A stretch of DNA of 64,000 nt, taken from the NCBI RefSeq assembly GCF_007097385.1, contig NZ_VJZS01000001.1, positions 186,001 to 250,000 of the forward strand, written 5' to 3'. Made by a program: the position numbers and the translations under genes. The first letter of the stretch is position 1. Each line of letters begins with the position of its first letter. The stretch is from Flavobacterium sp. ZT3R18. Its GTDB lineage: Bacteria; Bacteroidota; Bacteroidia; Flavobacteriales; Flavobacteriaceae. Below, piece by piece: positions 44,939 through 53,518 of this stretch. A model generated the notes under the pieces. That model searched no databases and was not told where the DNA came from. It was given only the letters and a program-made list of their open reading frames with translations.

Positions 44939-45925
44939 ATGTACCTTAAAATCAAGTTTTTAGTCGTTTTTGGTTTAATCTCCGTAAGTGTTTTTTCGCA
45001 AGAAGGAATACCCGTGTACTCTGATTATTTGTCAGACAATTATTATTTGATTTTCCCTTCAATGGCTGGGGCTTCTAATTGTGCGAAAGTTAGACTAACC
45101 TCAAGAAAGCAATGGTTTGACCAAACAGATGCGCCTCAGCTGCAAACTTTAAGTTTTAATGGTCGAGTAGGAGAGAAATCTGGTTTAGGCGCTGTTGTTT
45201 TTAATGATGTCAATGGGTATCATTCTCAATTTGGTTTCAAAGCTACTTATGCGTACCATCTTATGTTTTCTAGAGATGAGATCGATTTGAATCAGTTGTC
45301 TTTTGGAATTAATGCAGGTGTGAATCAGAGCCAATTGGACGAAAGTAAGTTTACGGATTTTGATCCCGTACTGGGAGGTATTGTTCAAAAAGCTTCTTAT
45401 TTTAATATGGATATCGGTGCATCTTATAATGTATTCGATTTTAGTTTAAATGCTGTAGTCAAGAATGTTTTAGAGACAAGACAAAATATTTATACAGAAT
45501 ACGAAAGCGATAACTTAAGAAAATTTATTGTTAGCGGAGGCTATGTTTTTGGAGATGCCAAAAAAATTTTATGGGAGCCTTCTCTTTTGTATCAATTTGT
45601 AGATAGAACAAAGGAAAGTGCATTAGATATAAACATGAAAGCCTACAAAAATTTAAGTGCAGGTAGTCTTTGGGCTGTTTTGTCCTATAGAACCAGTTTT
45701 GATGGTGCAGATCATCTTAGCGGAAATGGTACTAATAGTCAGAAATTACAATATATTACACCTGTAGTAGGTTTTAACTATAAGAATTTTATGTTTGCCT
45801 ATACATACACTTATTTGCTAGGGGACGTTCAGTATGATACTTCAGGATTACACCAACTTACTTTGGGTGTTAATTTGTTTTGTAAACGGGAGAAATACGA
45901 TTGTAACTGCCCAGCAATCAATTAA
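44939..45925 (+). CDS. PorP/SprF family type IX secretion membrane protein
   Basis: 328-aa outer-membrane beta-barrel of the PorP/SprF family: signal peptide 1-20 (ends SVFSQ), the family N-terminus PVYSDYLSDNYYLIFPSMAG, KVRLTSRKQWFDQTDAPQ, and a barrel ending in LTLGVNLFC. These proteins help particular T9SS adhesins reach or stay on the surface and usually sit beside a large repeat adhesin. Here no adhesin is adjacent. A gamma carbonic anhydrase gene follows 14 nt later. Confidence 0.88.
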   Translation: MYLKIKFLVVFGLISVSVFSQEGIPVYSDYLSDNYYLIFPSMAGASNCAKVRLTSRKQWFDQTDAPQLQTLSFNGRVGEKSGLGAVVFNDVNGYHSQFGFKATYAYHLMFSRDEIDLNQLSFGINAGVNQSQLDESKFTDFDPVLGGIVQKASYFNMDIGASYNVFDFSLNAVVKNVLETRQNIYTEYESDNLRKFIVSGGYVFGDAKKILWEPSLLYQFVDRTKESALDINMKAYKNLSAGSLWAVLSYRTSFDGADHLSGNGTNSQKLQYITPVVGFNYKNFMFAYTYTYLLGDVQYDTSGLHQLTLGVNLFCKREKYDCNCPAIN

Positions 45926-45939
45926 ATTTAGCTTAAAAT

Positions 45940-46455
45940 ATGATAATAAAATCGGTTAACGGAAAACATCCCAATATTCCAGAAGATTGTTATGTGGCAG
46001 AGAATGCTACCATTGTTGGGGATGTTACTTTTGGGGCATCCTGTAGTGTTTGGTTCAATGCGGTAATTCGTGGCGATGTGAATTTTATAACCATTGGCAA
46101 CAAAGTCAATATTCAAGACGGAGCCATTGTGCATTGTACCTATCAAAAGCATCCTACTATCATTGGGAATAATGTGTCTATTGGTCATAATGCCATTGTA
46201 CACGGTTGTACCATACATGACAATGTGTTAATAGGTATGGGCGCAATTGTTATGGATAATTGTACGGTTGGGAGTAACTCTATTATTGCTGCGGGTGCTG
46301 TGGTTACCCAAAACACGGTAGTAGAATCTGGTTCCATTTGGGCGGGTGTTCCAGCCAAGAAGGTCAAAGATATTGACCAATCTAATTTTGCTGGCGAAAT
46401 TGAGCGCATTTCTAATAATTATGTAATGTATTCGAGTTGGTTTAAAGAGGAGTAA
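45940..46455 (+). CDS. Gamma carbonic anhydrase-like hexapeptide-repeat protein
   Basis: 171-aa left-handed beta-helix protein of the YrdA/PaaY/gamma-CA family, with many I/V-G-x hexapeptide turns. The three metal-binding histidines of the family are at His65 (IVHC), His83 (IGHN) and His88 (IVHG). The C-terminal helix (EIERISNNYVMYSSWF) is typical. Carbonic anhydrase activity is plausible, but many members have other or no activity. It is probably cotranscribed with the PorP/SprF gene. Confidence 0.87.
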   Translation: MIIKSVNGKHPNIPEDCYVAENATIVGDVTFGASCSVWFNAVIRGDVNFITIGNKVNIQDGAIVHCTYQKHPTIIGNNVSIGHNAIVHGCTIHDNVLIGMGAIVMDNCTVGSNSIIAAGAVVTQNTVVESGSIWAGVPAKKVKDIDQSNFAGEIERISNNYVMYSSWFKEE

Positions 46456-46503
46456 ATTATATCGAACAACAACTTAAAGTCAAAGTGAACTTTGTTAAAT
46501 TTA

Positions 46504-46570
46504 GCCACGAATTACACGAATTGTAACTAATTTTTAAAATAATTAATTGATAGAATTTGTGTAATTCATG
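46504..46570. repeat. Family G inverted repeat between convergent genes
   Basis: GCCACGAATTACACGAATT (46504-46522) is complementary with mismatches to AATTTGTGTAATTCATG (46554-46570), separated by an AT-rich loop. The right arm abuts the stop codon of the LytTR gene. This word (CCACGAATTACACGAATT) is one I recall as a frequent intergenic repeat in Bacteroidota. Confidence 0.65.
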
Positions 46571-47284
46571 TCAAAGATTTATTTTCTCAAAGAAAGCGGT
46601 TTTATAACTCTCACTAATTGGAATCCTTTTTTCGGCTATTAAAACTTTGTTTTTTTGGATGGATTTGACGTGTTTTATATTGATGATATACGAACGATGA
46701 ATTCTCGCAAAACCTTTAGATGATAATAAGTTTTCTAGTTTTATTAGGCTAATCAGCGTTAAGGTGTACTTATTATCGGTGGTGTATATTTTGACATAAT
46801 CTTTCAATCCTTCGATAAATAAAATATCTGCAAAATTTAATTTTACATTTTCATATTCGGCTCGAACGAACATAAAATCATGTTCAATTTCGGGAATAGA
46901 TGCGACGGGATTTCCTACTGGCAGGTTTTGGGGGTTAAAGATTTGTTGTGCCCGCAAAACAGATTTTAAAAATCGGTTAAAAGGGATGGGTTTTACCAAA
47001 TAATCTACCGCGCCAAGATTAAATCCCTCAACAGCATAATTAGAGTAGGCGGTTGTAAATATGATTAGCGGTTTTTTTTCGATGGCATTGATGAAATCAA
47101 TTCCGGAAAAATGAGGCATTTCGATGTCCAGAAAAATCAAATCTATATTCGTACTATTGATTATCGAAATGGCATCAATTGCATTGGTAAATGTTGTGAC
47201 AAGTTCGAGTGTGTCCACTCTGCCAACAAATTCCACCAATAAATCAACTGCAAGCGGTTCATCGTCTATAATAACACATTTCAT
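46571..47284 (-). CDS. LytTR-family response regulator
   Basis: 237 aa. Receiver domain 1-115 with acidic pocket Asp7/Asp8, phosphorylation Asp53 (FLDIEMP), the switch Thr/Lys in FTTAYS and YLVKPI. LytTR DNA-binding domain about 140-235 (FVRAEYENVKLNFADILFIEG... and RIHRSYIINIKHV). It acts with the kinase encoded 42 nt upstream and lies at the 3' end of a five-gene minus-strand operon, so it probably regulates the surface genes in that operon or the divergent DUF4270 unit (inference). Confidence 0.93.
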   Translation of the reverse strand: MKCVIIDDEPLAVDLLVEFVGRVDTLELVTTFTNAIDAISIINSTNIDLIFLDIEMPHFSGIDFINAIEKKPLIIFTTAYSNYAVEGFNLGAVDYLVKPIPFNRFLKSVLRAQQIFNPQNLPVGNPVASIPEIEHDFMFVRAEYENVKLNFADILFIEGLKDYVKIYTTDNKYTLTLISLIKLENLLSSKGFARIHRSYIINIKHVKSIQKNKVLIAEKRIPISESYKTAFFEKINL

Positions 47285-47326
47285 ATTTTTTCTGGTTTAA
47301 AATGTTGGTGTGAAGGCTGAATTTGT

Positions 47327-48409
47327 TTATAACTGAATTTGTTCTAATTGCAAAACCAAATGTACTGTATAAATTGTTTCTGTTGCAATTAAATCCAGTT
47401 GATGTGCATTTGGATATAGCAAAGTAAGTCTGTTTTTAATATTTGCCAGTCCAATTCCTGAATTTTCAGGATCTTTGGTGTGGTTCTCTACTTTGTTTTC
47501 TACCCAAAAATCCAAAATATTTCCTTCGATTGTTATTTTGATTTTTACAAAAGCCGCTCCTTTATAATCAGTGCCATATTTGAAGGCATTTTCGATAAAA
47601 GAAATCAAAAGCAAGGGTTCAATGTATTTGTTTTTGGTTTCGCCATGAATATTTATGACAATGTTTTCGATGTTATTCAATCTCAATTTTTGCAACTCAA
47701 TATAGTTTTTGATATAATTGATTTCTTTTTCAAGGAACACGGTTTTATTGTCGGTTTCATACAGCATATACCGCATCATTTCGGATAAAGTGACAATAGC
47801 ATCTGGTACCAAATCAGATTTCTTATGAGCCAATGAGTAGATACTATTTAGCGAGTTGAATAAAAAATGTGGGTTGGTTTGTTTTCTTAAATAGTTTAAT
47901 TCTGTTGCTGTTCTTTGGCTTTCGACAATTAATTTGTTTTGTTGGTCATTATAAAACTCTGATAATGTTTTTATTATGGTGCTAATAGCAATAATTAAAA
48001 CATAAAAGAAAGAAGGGACAATTTTGAAGAAAAAAGGTTGTTCTTTTTTTTCGATTCTTGGATTGCTTAGAAGAGGTGTTTTTGGCGGATTTATGCCGTT
48101 TGGAGGTCTCATTTCTCTAAATTCGGGCATGAAAAATTGGTATCTACAGACCATTATGATCACTATCAAAACAATTAAAATGGCAAAATAAGAGATGTAT
48201 TTCTTTTGCAAAAGTAATGAAGGAACCAGATAGAAATAATTGAGATAAAAGAGTATTATTCCTAATATCCATTGTACATAAAAATCGGCATTGATATGAA
48301 ATGGACTTTCATAAAACTGAATGAGGGACGTACAGATAAAAAAACACCAAATGATACTGTGAATTAGTATTTTGTTTGAGTCGTTGTTTTTTATTGATAC
48401 GATGTTCAT
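47327..48409 (-). CDS. LytS-like sensor histidine kinase
   Basis: 360 aa with four membrane helices (about residues 15-30, 44-66, 72-90, 128-148), no large sensory domain, then the His_kinase (LytS/YehU) motif with His181 in NPHFLFNSLNS, and a HATPase with N-box ENAFKYG and G-box GIGLANIKNRL. Its ATG directly abuts the TAG of the DUF4907 gene, so translation is coupled. Together with the LytTR regulator it forms a two-component system embedded in a surface-lipoprotein operon. Confidence 0.93.
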   Translation of the reverse strand: MNIVSIKNNDSNKILIHSIIWCFFICTSLIQFYESPFHINADFYVQWILGIILFYLNYFYLVPSLLLQKKYISYFAILIVLIVIIMVCRYQFFMPEFREMRPPNGINPPKTPLLSNPRIEKKEQPFFFKIVPSFFYVLIIAISTIIKTLSEFYNDQQNKLIVESQRTATELNYLRKQTNPHFLFNSLNSIYSLAHKKSDLVPDAIVTLSEMMRYMLYETDNKTVFLEKEINYIKNYIELQKLRLNNIENIVINIHGETKNKYIEPLLLISFIENAFKYGTDYKGAAFVKIKITIEGNILDFWVENKVENHTKDPENSGIGLANIKNRLTLLYPNAHQLDLIATETIYTVHLVLQLEQIQL

Positions 48410-48775
48410 CTATATTCTTATTTTTAATAAAATTAAATCATTTTTTGTAATAGTTGGGGACAAATTAGACTCCATTTTTTTTAGAACCAATTGACCTATT
48501 GCCAAAGCTTCTTTTTCTGACTTGAAACTTTTGTATTCGCTAATAGCGGGTATGACCGTTTGCTTAATAATTATTTTTTTATTGTTTGAAATAGTGTAAC
48601 CCCAGCTGTTATTGACTTTTATGGATTGAAGTTTTAAATTTTCTTTCCTTTCACAACAAATAGAGAGTAATAAACCAAGCAGGAATGTTAGAATACATAA
48701 ATTTAAAAAACAGGATAAATCCTTCTGAAATTGTTTCCAAAAGGATTTGTTTTCGGTACTAGTTGTCATTGTCAT
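48410..48775 (-). CDS. DUF4907 membrane-anchored protein
   Basis: 121 aa. An N-terminal hydrophobic anchor (about residues 18-38, CFLNLCILTFLLGLLLSICC) precedes a DUF4907 domain: WGYTISNNKKIIIKQTVIPAI, then FKSEKEALAIGQLVLKK and PTITKNDL. I start at ATG 48775 (an alternative is 48769), which overlaps the kelch gene by 11-17 nt. The longer frame to 48862 runs deep into the kelch gene. Function unknown. Confidence 0.75.
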   Translation of the reverse strand: MTMTTSTENKSFWKQFQKDLSCFLNLCILTFLLGLLLSICCERKENLKLQSIKVNNSWGYTISNNKKIIIKQTVIPAISEYKSFKSEKEALAIGQLVLKKMESNLSPTITKNDLILLKIRI

Positions 48776-49757
48776 TTTGTGCGTCATTTGGTTTGAATTC
48801 CCATACATCGTCAAAATAGGATGTTCCTGATTTTCCAAGTATAACAAAACCTTTTTCGCCATTGATGGTTATTCCTGTTGCATCAGATCTTCCGGATCCT
48901 TCTAGAGCTGTTTTTTCTTTCCAAATATCAGTCTTGGGATTGTATTCCCAAATGGTGTTTCCACTTTCTCCACACATCAAATACCCCAGGTCATTTATAG
49001 CAAAACTAGAAGCATTGGCTCTTTTGAGAGAATAGGTGTCGTGGTCGGTTTCATCGTCATTCAGATCTCTTTTTCGGGTCCAGACATCGGTACTTGGGTC
49101 AAATGCCCAAAAATCTACTTGATTAACACCACTGTTTATTCCTGTTCCTAAATAGGCAATATCGTCAATAACAAAAACCGTTGCGTTTCTTCTTTTGTTG
49201 CCACTAAATCCGTTTACTAGTGTCCAAGAATTATCGGTGGGGTTGTATTGGTAAAAATCTTTTAGATAATTGCCATCATATCCAGTTCCTAAAAACGCTT
49301 TTCTTCCTACTTGAAAACCAATTGCTCCATAACGGGCTGTTCCTGCAAAATCTGCTTTTTTAGTCCAAACATTAGTATTTGGATTGTATTCGTAAAAATC
49401 TTTTAGTTTATTGGTTCCATCATAGCCCAGACCTATATAGCCTTTTCCGTCTAGTTCAAATCCTGATCCGGAGCTTCTGGCAACACCCGTAAAGTCTGCT
49501 TTTTGTTCCCAATAATCTCCAGTTGAGTTATAAGCCCACAGATCTTTTAGATATTCATCCCCAGTATAACCTGTAGCTACATAGGCATAGGTGCCAATGA
49601 CAAAACTTGTTGCGCTAGATCGTGCAGGTCCATCAAATGCTGATTTTTTTATCCAGTTTCCTAGTTTTTCTTCCTCGTCGTCATTGTTACTACAGCTAAT
49701 GAAAATTAAGCTAACAAGTAAAGTACTTAGAAATATTCCTTTTTTTAAATGTTTCAT
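48759..49757 (-). CDS. Kelch-repeat lipoprotein
   Basis: 332 aa with lipobox FISCS (Cys 22) followed by an acidic Asn/Asp/Glu stretch, as in surface-exported Bacteroidota lipoproteins. The remainder is about six kelch repeats of ~48 residues with the repeated signatures AR(S/Y)...F, (Y/F)xGxGYDG and L-K-D-F-Y-x-Y-N-P-x-x-(N/D)-x-W, predicted to form a beta-propeller. It probably binds a ligand or partner at the cell surface. It lies 17 nt after the outer-membrane gene of the same operon. Confidence 0.9.
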   Translation of the reverse strand: MKHLKKGIFLSTLLVSLIFISCSNNDDEEEKLGNWIKKSAFDGPARSSATSFVIGTYAYVATGYTGDEYLKDLWAYNSTGDYWEQKADFTGVARSSGSGFELDGKGYIGLGYDGTNKLKDFYEYNPNTNVWTKKADFAGTARYGAIGFQVGRKAFLGTGYDGNYLKDFYQYNPTDNSWTLVNGFSGNKRRNATVFVIDDIAYLGTGINSGVNQVDFWAFDPSTDVWTRKRDLNDDETDHDTYSLKRANASSFAINDLGYLMCGESGNTIWEYNPKTDIWKEKTALEGSGRSDATGITINGEKGFVILGKSGTSYFDDVWEFKPNDAQNDNDN

Positions 49758-49774
49758 AATATGCGTGGTGTTTA

Positions 49775-50638
49775 TTAAAGTTTGTATTTAATGTTTATTG
49801 AAAAGATACCTCCGTTTTTTAAGGATTTACCCATTTCATTTGTTCTCGTTTCATCAGAAAATGTAAATTCTTTGTTCGATGAATACCCGCCTTTGAGGCT
49901 GATGTACCAAGAAGTATCCATGTTTCTTTCGAATTGTAATGTGGTTTCCATTTGTGAAAACCCCACTTTTGTAATGGTGTTTAAATCCTGTGTTAGTATG
50001 GGAGAATTTAGGCTGTAACTACTACCGCTAAAGTCATTGTTCAAGCTAAATTTATTTCGAATACTATTGGAGTAGGATAGTTCTGAACTGGGGAATCCTA
50101 ATTTTAAATAAGTGTCCTTGTTAAATTGATGATAATAGGCGAATGTTGGTAGCATTTCGGGTTTGCCAAAAACGGTCATTTTTTTTACTCCTACAGTAAT
50201 GCTATTGTTTTTGTTTAATGATTGACTAAGCTCGATCCCTCCTAAAAGAATTAGATCCGAAATATTAAAATTACTTTCATAGTTAGCCGTTGGTTCTATT
50301 GCTAGAGTCAGTTTTGTTTTCGCTTTTAATTGTAGAGAAAATTCAAAAGTATTTTCAAAACTAGTAAAGCGTGTAGCATCATTGTTTGCGGCATAGTTCT
50401 TTGTAAGGTAGTTTTTAATTTCATTTGTTACCGTTGTGTTTTTGTATCGAAACGTATTTGTCAATTTGTTTTTTGTTCCCATATTCTTGAAACATTGTAT
50501 TCCAATTCCCGTCTGGTTTATAGAGCCATCTTCTATTGGTTCTGTTTTAATGTTTAGATCAATAGTCAATCCTTTTTGTGCATAAACACTAAAGAGGGGG
50601 ATCAGAATCAAAAGCTTTGTATAGTTGTTTATTCTCAT
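49775..50638 (-). CDS. Predicted outer-membrane beta-barrel protein
   Basis: 287 aa, signal peptide 1-20 (ends SVYAQ). The mature part consists of alternating amphipathic strands with terminal aromatic/basic residues (GGIFSINIKYKL), typical of a 12-14-strand barrel. I do not recognise the family. It is the first gene of the operon with kelch, DUF4907, kinase and regulator, transcribed from TACTTTTG at 50655-50662. Confidence 0.75.
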   Translation of the reverse strand: MRINNYTKLLILIPLFSVYAQKGLTIDLNIKTEPIEDGSINQTGIGIQCFKNMGTKNKLTNTFRYKNTTVTNEIKNYLTKNYAANNDATRFTSFENTFEFSLQLKAKTKLTLAIEPTANYESNFNISDLILLGGIELSQSLNKNNSITVGVKKMTVFGKPEMLPTFAYYHQFNKDTYLKLGFPSSELSYSNSIRNKFSLNNDFSGSSYSLNSPILTQDLNTITKVGFSQMETTLQFERNMDTSWYISLKGGYSSNKEFTFSDETRTNEMGKSLKNGGIFSINIKYKL

Positions 50639-50654
50639 TATTTAATTATTGGCT

Positions 50655-50662
50655 CAAAAGTA
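50655..50662 (-). promoter_or_regulatory. -7 promoter box for the five-gene kelch/two-component operon
   Basis: Plus-strand CAAAAGTA reads TACTTTTG on the minus strand, 17 nt before the ATG at 50638, implying a very short leader. The remaining divergent spacer (50663-50862) contains an inverted repeat GGTTG (50735-50739) / CAACC (50752-50756) of unknown meaning. Confidence 0.6.
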
Positions 50663-50862
50663 GTTGTGTTGTCAATAATTAAAAAAGAATATATATGTAC
50701 GGCTTTATTCCATAGACAAATGGGCGATTATTAGGGTTGAAACTCGATTAGCAACCAAATAGGCGGTCATAGATTGTTTTGTGCTTTTTGTAGATAGATT
50801 AACTCGAACGGTATATGTTATTAGAACTACTGGAACGAGTGCTTATATATTTGCTTAAAAAA

Positions 50863-52191
50863 ATGGGTATGTATAAGTTTTTGATTTTGATTTTTTCGGG
50901 GTTATTAATTATTTCCTGCGATTCGGATACTGATGTAGGTGAATTTGTAGTTGGGGCAGATTACCTAGCGATTAAAAATAAAGTGATCTCGATAGATACT
51001 GTAACTGTGGATGTTTCGACTATAAAACTAGACTCTTTAGTCACATCAAGTGAAAGTAGAATTTTGGTTGGGAATTATGATGATCCTCTTTTTGGAAAAG
51101 TGAAGGCGGACAGTTATTTTCAAGTTTCGACAACAGCGTTTAATCTCTATAGTCAAAACTCAGACACGGATGCAACGGGATATGTATTCGATTCTATTGC
51201 AATGATCTTAAAGTATGATGACTATTATTATGCAGATACAACCAAAGTTCAGACTTTAAGCATTCATAGGATTTTGAAAAAGTTTAAAGCAAATATTAAT
51301 AACTCTAGCTTTTATAATAATTCTAGTTTGAATTATAATGATACGAGTATTGGGAGTGTCAGTTATAGACCAAAACCCATTAGTAAGGACAGTATTAATA
51401 TTAAACTGAGCAATGCTTTTGGATTAGAATTCTTTAATAAGTTTAAGAATAATGAAATTACAAGTTCCGAAGAGTTTGCTGATTATTTAAAGGGATTTAT
51501 GATTACCTCCGCCTCCAACTCTTCTACAAGTGTAATAGGATTTAATTTGTTGAGTAAAGTTCGTTTGTATTATTCTAAAGGAACTGCTGCTAGTGGAGAA
51601 AGTTATGTAAAAGATTTTACCATTCTAGATGCCGGTAAGCAGTTTAACGCTATTTCATCGGATAGGGCAGGAACTCTAATTCAAGATCTGCCATTGTCCA
51701 AAATGAAATTATCTAGTACGTTAACAGAGAATAAAGGTTTTATTCAATCGGGTACAGGGATAGTTTGTCGGGTAGATTTTCCTAATATAAAACAGCTAAA
51801 ATACCTCTCGGATAAAGGGGCAATTGTAGATGCAAAGTTGATCATGAAACCCGCTAAGAATTCCTATTCGAAAATGTTTCCCTTGCCAGAAAAATTAAAT
51901 ATTTATGTAGTCGATAATTATAATAGAATGAAATCTACTCTCACAAATTCTAGTGGTGAAAACATAGTAGCAGTTCTAAATAGTACTAATAATGAATTTG
52001 ATGAAATTGTAGGTTATGAATTGTCTCTGGGGTCTTTTTTGCAAAAAGAAATGTTGAAAGAATCGGATTCAAAGAGTGGTTTACTCTTTACATTGCCCAT
52101 TTTATCTAAAGTTGTAGATAGAGTTGTACTGGGAGATCAGACCAATAAGGAAAGTAAAATGAAATTACAAATCTATTATATCACGTATTAA
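50863..52191 (+). CDS. DUF4270 family lipoprotein
   Basis: 442 aa. Lipoprotein signal with lipobox IISC, followed by DSDTDVGEFVVG, then a long beta-rich DUF4270 domain (repeated DSIAMILKYDDYYYADTT and VDAKLIMKP-like segments). The start is taken at ATG 50863, preceded by an A run; ATG 50869 is also possible, and the longer frame from 50815 adds a charged leader before the signal. It is divergent from the kelch/kinase operon and 87 nt upstream of the barrel gene. DUF4270 proteins are of unknown function. Confidence 0.82.
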   Translation: MGMYKFLILIFSGLLIISCDSDTDVGEFVVGADYLAIKNKVISIDTVTVDVSTIKLDSLVTSSESRILVGNYDDPLFGKVKADSYFQVSTTAFNLYSQNSDTDATGYVFDSIAMILKYDDYYYADTTKVQTLSIHRILKKFKANINNSSFYNNSSLNYNDTSIGSVSYRPKPISKDSINIKLSNAFGLEFFNKFKNNEITSSEEFADYLKGFMITSASNSSTSVIGFNLLSKVRLYYSKGTAASGESYVKDFTILDAGKQFNAISSDRAGTLIQDLPLSKMKLSSTLTENKGFIQSGTGIVCRVDFPNIKQLKYLSDKGAIVDAKLIMKPAKNSYSKMFPLPEKLNIYVVDNYNRMKSTLTNSSGENIVAVLNSTNNEFDEIVGYELSLGSFLQKEMLKESDSKSGLLFTLPILSKVVDRVVLGDQTNKESKMKLQIYYITY

Positions 52192-52278
52192 ATGAAATCG
52201 CCATGACAAAAGTTGTCGCAAACACCAATGAAGATCTGGCGATACCATATTCCTATAAAAAACAAATATTATCTACAT
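52191..52278 (+). promoter_or_regulatory. Shared structured leader upstream of the outer-membrane barrel gene (copy B)
   Basis: Begins at the DUF4270 stop codon: AATGAAATCGCCATGA, inner hairpin GACAA-AAG-TTGTC, then AATGAAGA, TCTGGCGATACCATATTCC and TAAAAAACAAATATTATCT up to the ATG at 52279. The outer stem ATCGCCA / TGGCGAT is identical to copy A (38215-38300); the inner hairpin differs in sequence but not in form. Confidence 0.7.
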
Positions 52279-53517
52279 ATGAAAAAGAGTTGTCCGTTTT
52301 TGGTTTTAGTGTTTTTTACTTCTTTTTTTGCTTCTTCTCAAAGTATTGCGACCTCTCCGTATTCTCTTTACGGATTAGGGAGTTTGTATGAATCTAATTT
52401 TGGGTTTATTCCAGCTCTTGGTACTGCAGGAATAGCATTGTCTTCGGTTGGTTTTATCAATAATAAAAATGCGGCTTCGCTTGTAGATATTCCTGAAAAC
52501 AACTTCTTTTTTGAGGTAGGGGGGACAGGCATTCAATCGTCTTTTGAAAGTAATTTGAAAAAAGAAAATCGAAATAATGTTCAGTTTTCCCATTTTGCTT
52601 TTGCTTTTCCGATTACTAATAAATCCGCATTTAGTCTTGCTATGATGCCTTATTCCAGTTCGTCGTTTAAAATATCAGGATTAAAAATTCCAATAATTGA
52701 CGGCAGTAATGAATCTTATTATTTAGATGTAATAGGCACTGGAGGGCTGAATAATCTGGATTTGTCGTATGCTTATAAATTAAGTAATAAGTTGTCTGTA
52801 GGATTTTCTGCCTCTATCCTTTTTGGAGGCACTACCGATGAAAGAACTTATACGATTAATAGTTCTGTTACAAGTATCGATAAAAAAGTAAATTATAGTG
52901 GTGTCAGACCCATTTTAAGTTCACAATTCAAGATGAATCCTTCGCTTACTTTTGGATTAAATGTAAAATCGCCAACACGAATAAATGCTTCAAAAGTTCA
53001 ATCGGTTACTGTTGTGAATGGTACAGGTACGTCTTATTTGGAGACGGAAAAAAAATCGGATACCGATGATTTTTATTTGCCATTAGAAATAGGGGTAGGG
53101 TTTAACAAAGCCTTTAAAAACAAATTAAACGTAACGGTTGATTACGAAAAAAGATTTTGGGACGCCACCAATCAGTCGGATATGTATGGTGTTTTTTCCA
53201 ATCAAGAAAAATTTGCATTAGGGTTCTCTTATCAAAAAGCAAAAACATCTAGAAACTATTTCGAAAAGATAAAATATGCCGCTGGCGTAAATTATGACAC
53301 GGGTTATTTAGAAGTGGATAGTAAGAAAATTAATGACAAGAATTTTTCAATTGGAGTTTGTTTACCTTTAGATCATCTGTCTTCGGCCTTATTTATTTCT
53401 TATACTTATGGTCAAAAAGGGCAAATTACAAATTCATTAATTCAAGAAAATTATCATAAACTTACATTGAATATTAATCTAGACGGGATTTGGTTTGTAA
53501 AAAGGAAGATGGACTAG
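52279..53517 (+). CDS. Predicted outer-membrane beta-barrel protein with conserved leader
   Basis: 412 aa. Signal peptide 1-20 (ends FASSQ), then SIATSPYSLYGLGSL and a long barrel domain resembling the FadL/PorV-like outer-membrane proteins (GTAGIALSSVGFINNKNAAS near residue 40; repeated sheets with ...LSVGFSASILFGG). The start at 52279 follows the shared leader exactly as in the tolC gene. It follows DUF4270, so the two may be cotranscribed. The family is not identified with certainty; it may transport hydrophobic compounds. Confidence 0.75.
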   Translation: MKKSCPFLVLVFFTSFFASSQSIATSPYSLYGLGSLYESNFGFIPALGTAGIALSSVGFINNKNAASLVDIPENNFFFEVGGTGIQSSFESNLKKENRNNVQFSHFAFAFPITNKSAFSLAMMPYSSSSFKISGLKIPIIDGSNESYYLDVIGTGGLNNLDLSYAYKLSNKLSVGFSASILFGGTTDERTYTINSSVTSIDKKVNYSGVRPILSSQFKMNPSLTFGLNVKSPTRINASKVQSVTVVNGTGTSYLETEKKSDTDDFYLPLEIGVGFNKAFKNKLNVTVDYEKRFWDATNQSDMYGVFSNQEKFALGFSYQKAKTSRNYFEKIKYAAGVNYDTGYLEVDSKKINDKNFSIGVCLPLDHLSSALFISYTYGQKGQITNSLIQENYHKLTLNINLDGIWFVKRKMD

Positions 53518-53518
53518 T

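Noticed and set aside
46571..47284. LytTR regulator as part of a quorum-sensing system
   Set aside because: No peptide pheromone gene or exporter adjacent; the kinase is of the LytS type common in Bacteroidota without known pheromone.
48776..48862. Upstream extension of the DUF4907 gene to 48862
   Set aside because: Lies inside the kelch gene and adds a leader that displaces the hydrophobic anchor; ATG 48775 is more plausible.
50815..50862. Longer start for the DUF4270 lipoprotein
   Set aside because: Would place 16 charged or hydrophobic residues before a complete lipoprotein signal; the internal ATG fits better.
52203..52391. 62-codon ORF starting in the shared leader
   Set aside because: Different frame from the barrel gene, no equivalent in copy A of the leader, and it runs across the real signal peptide.
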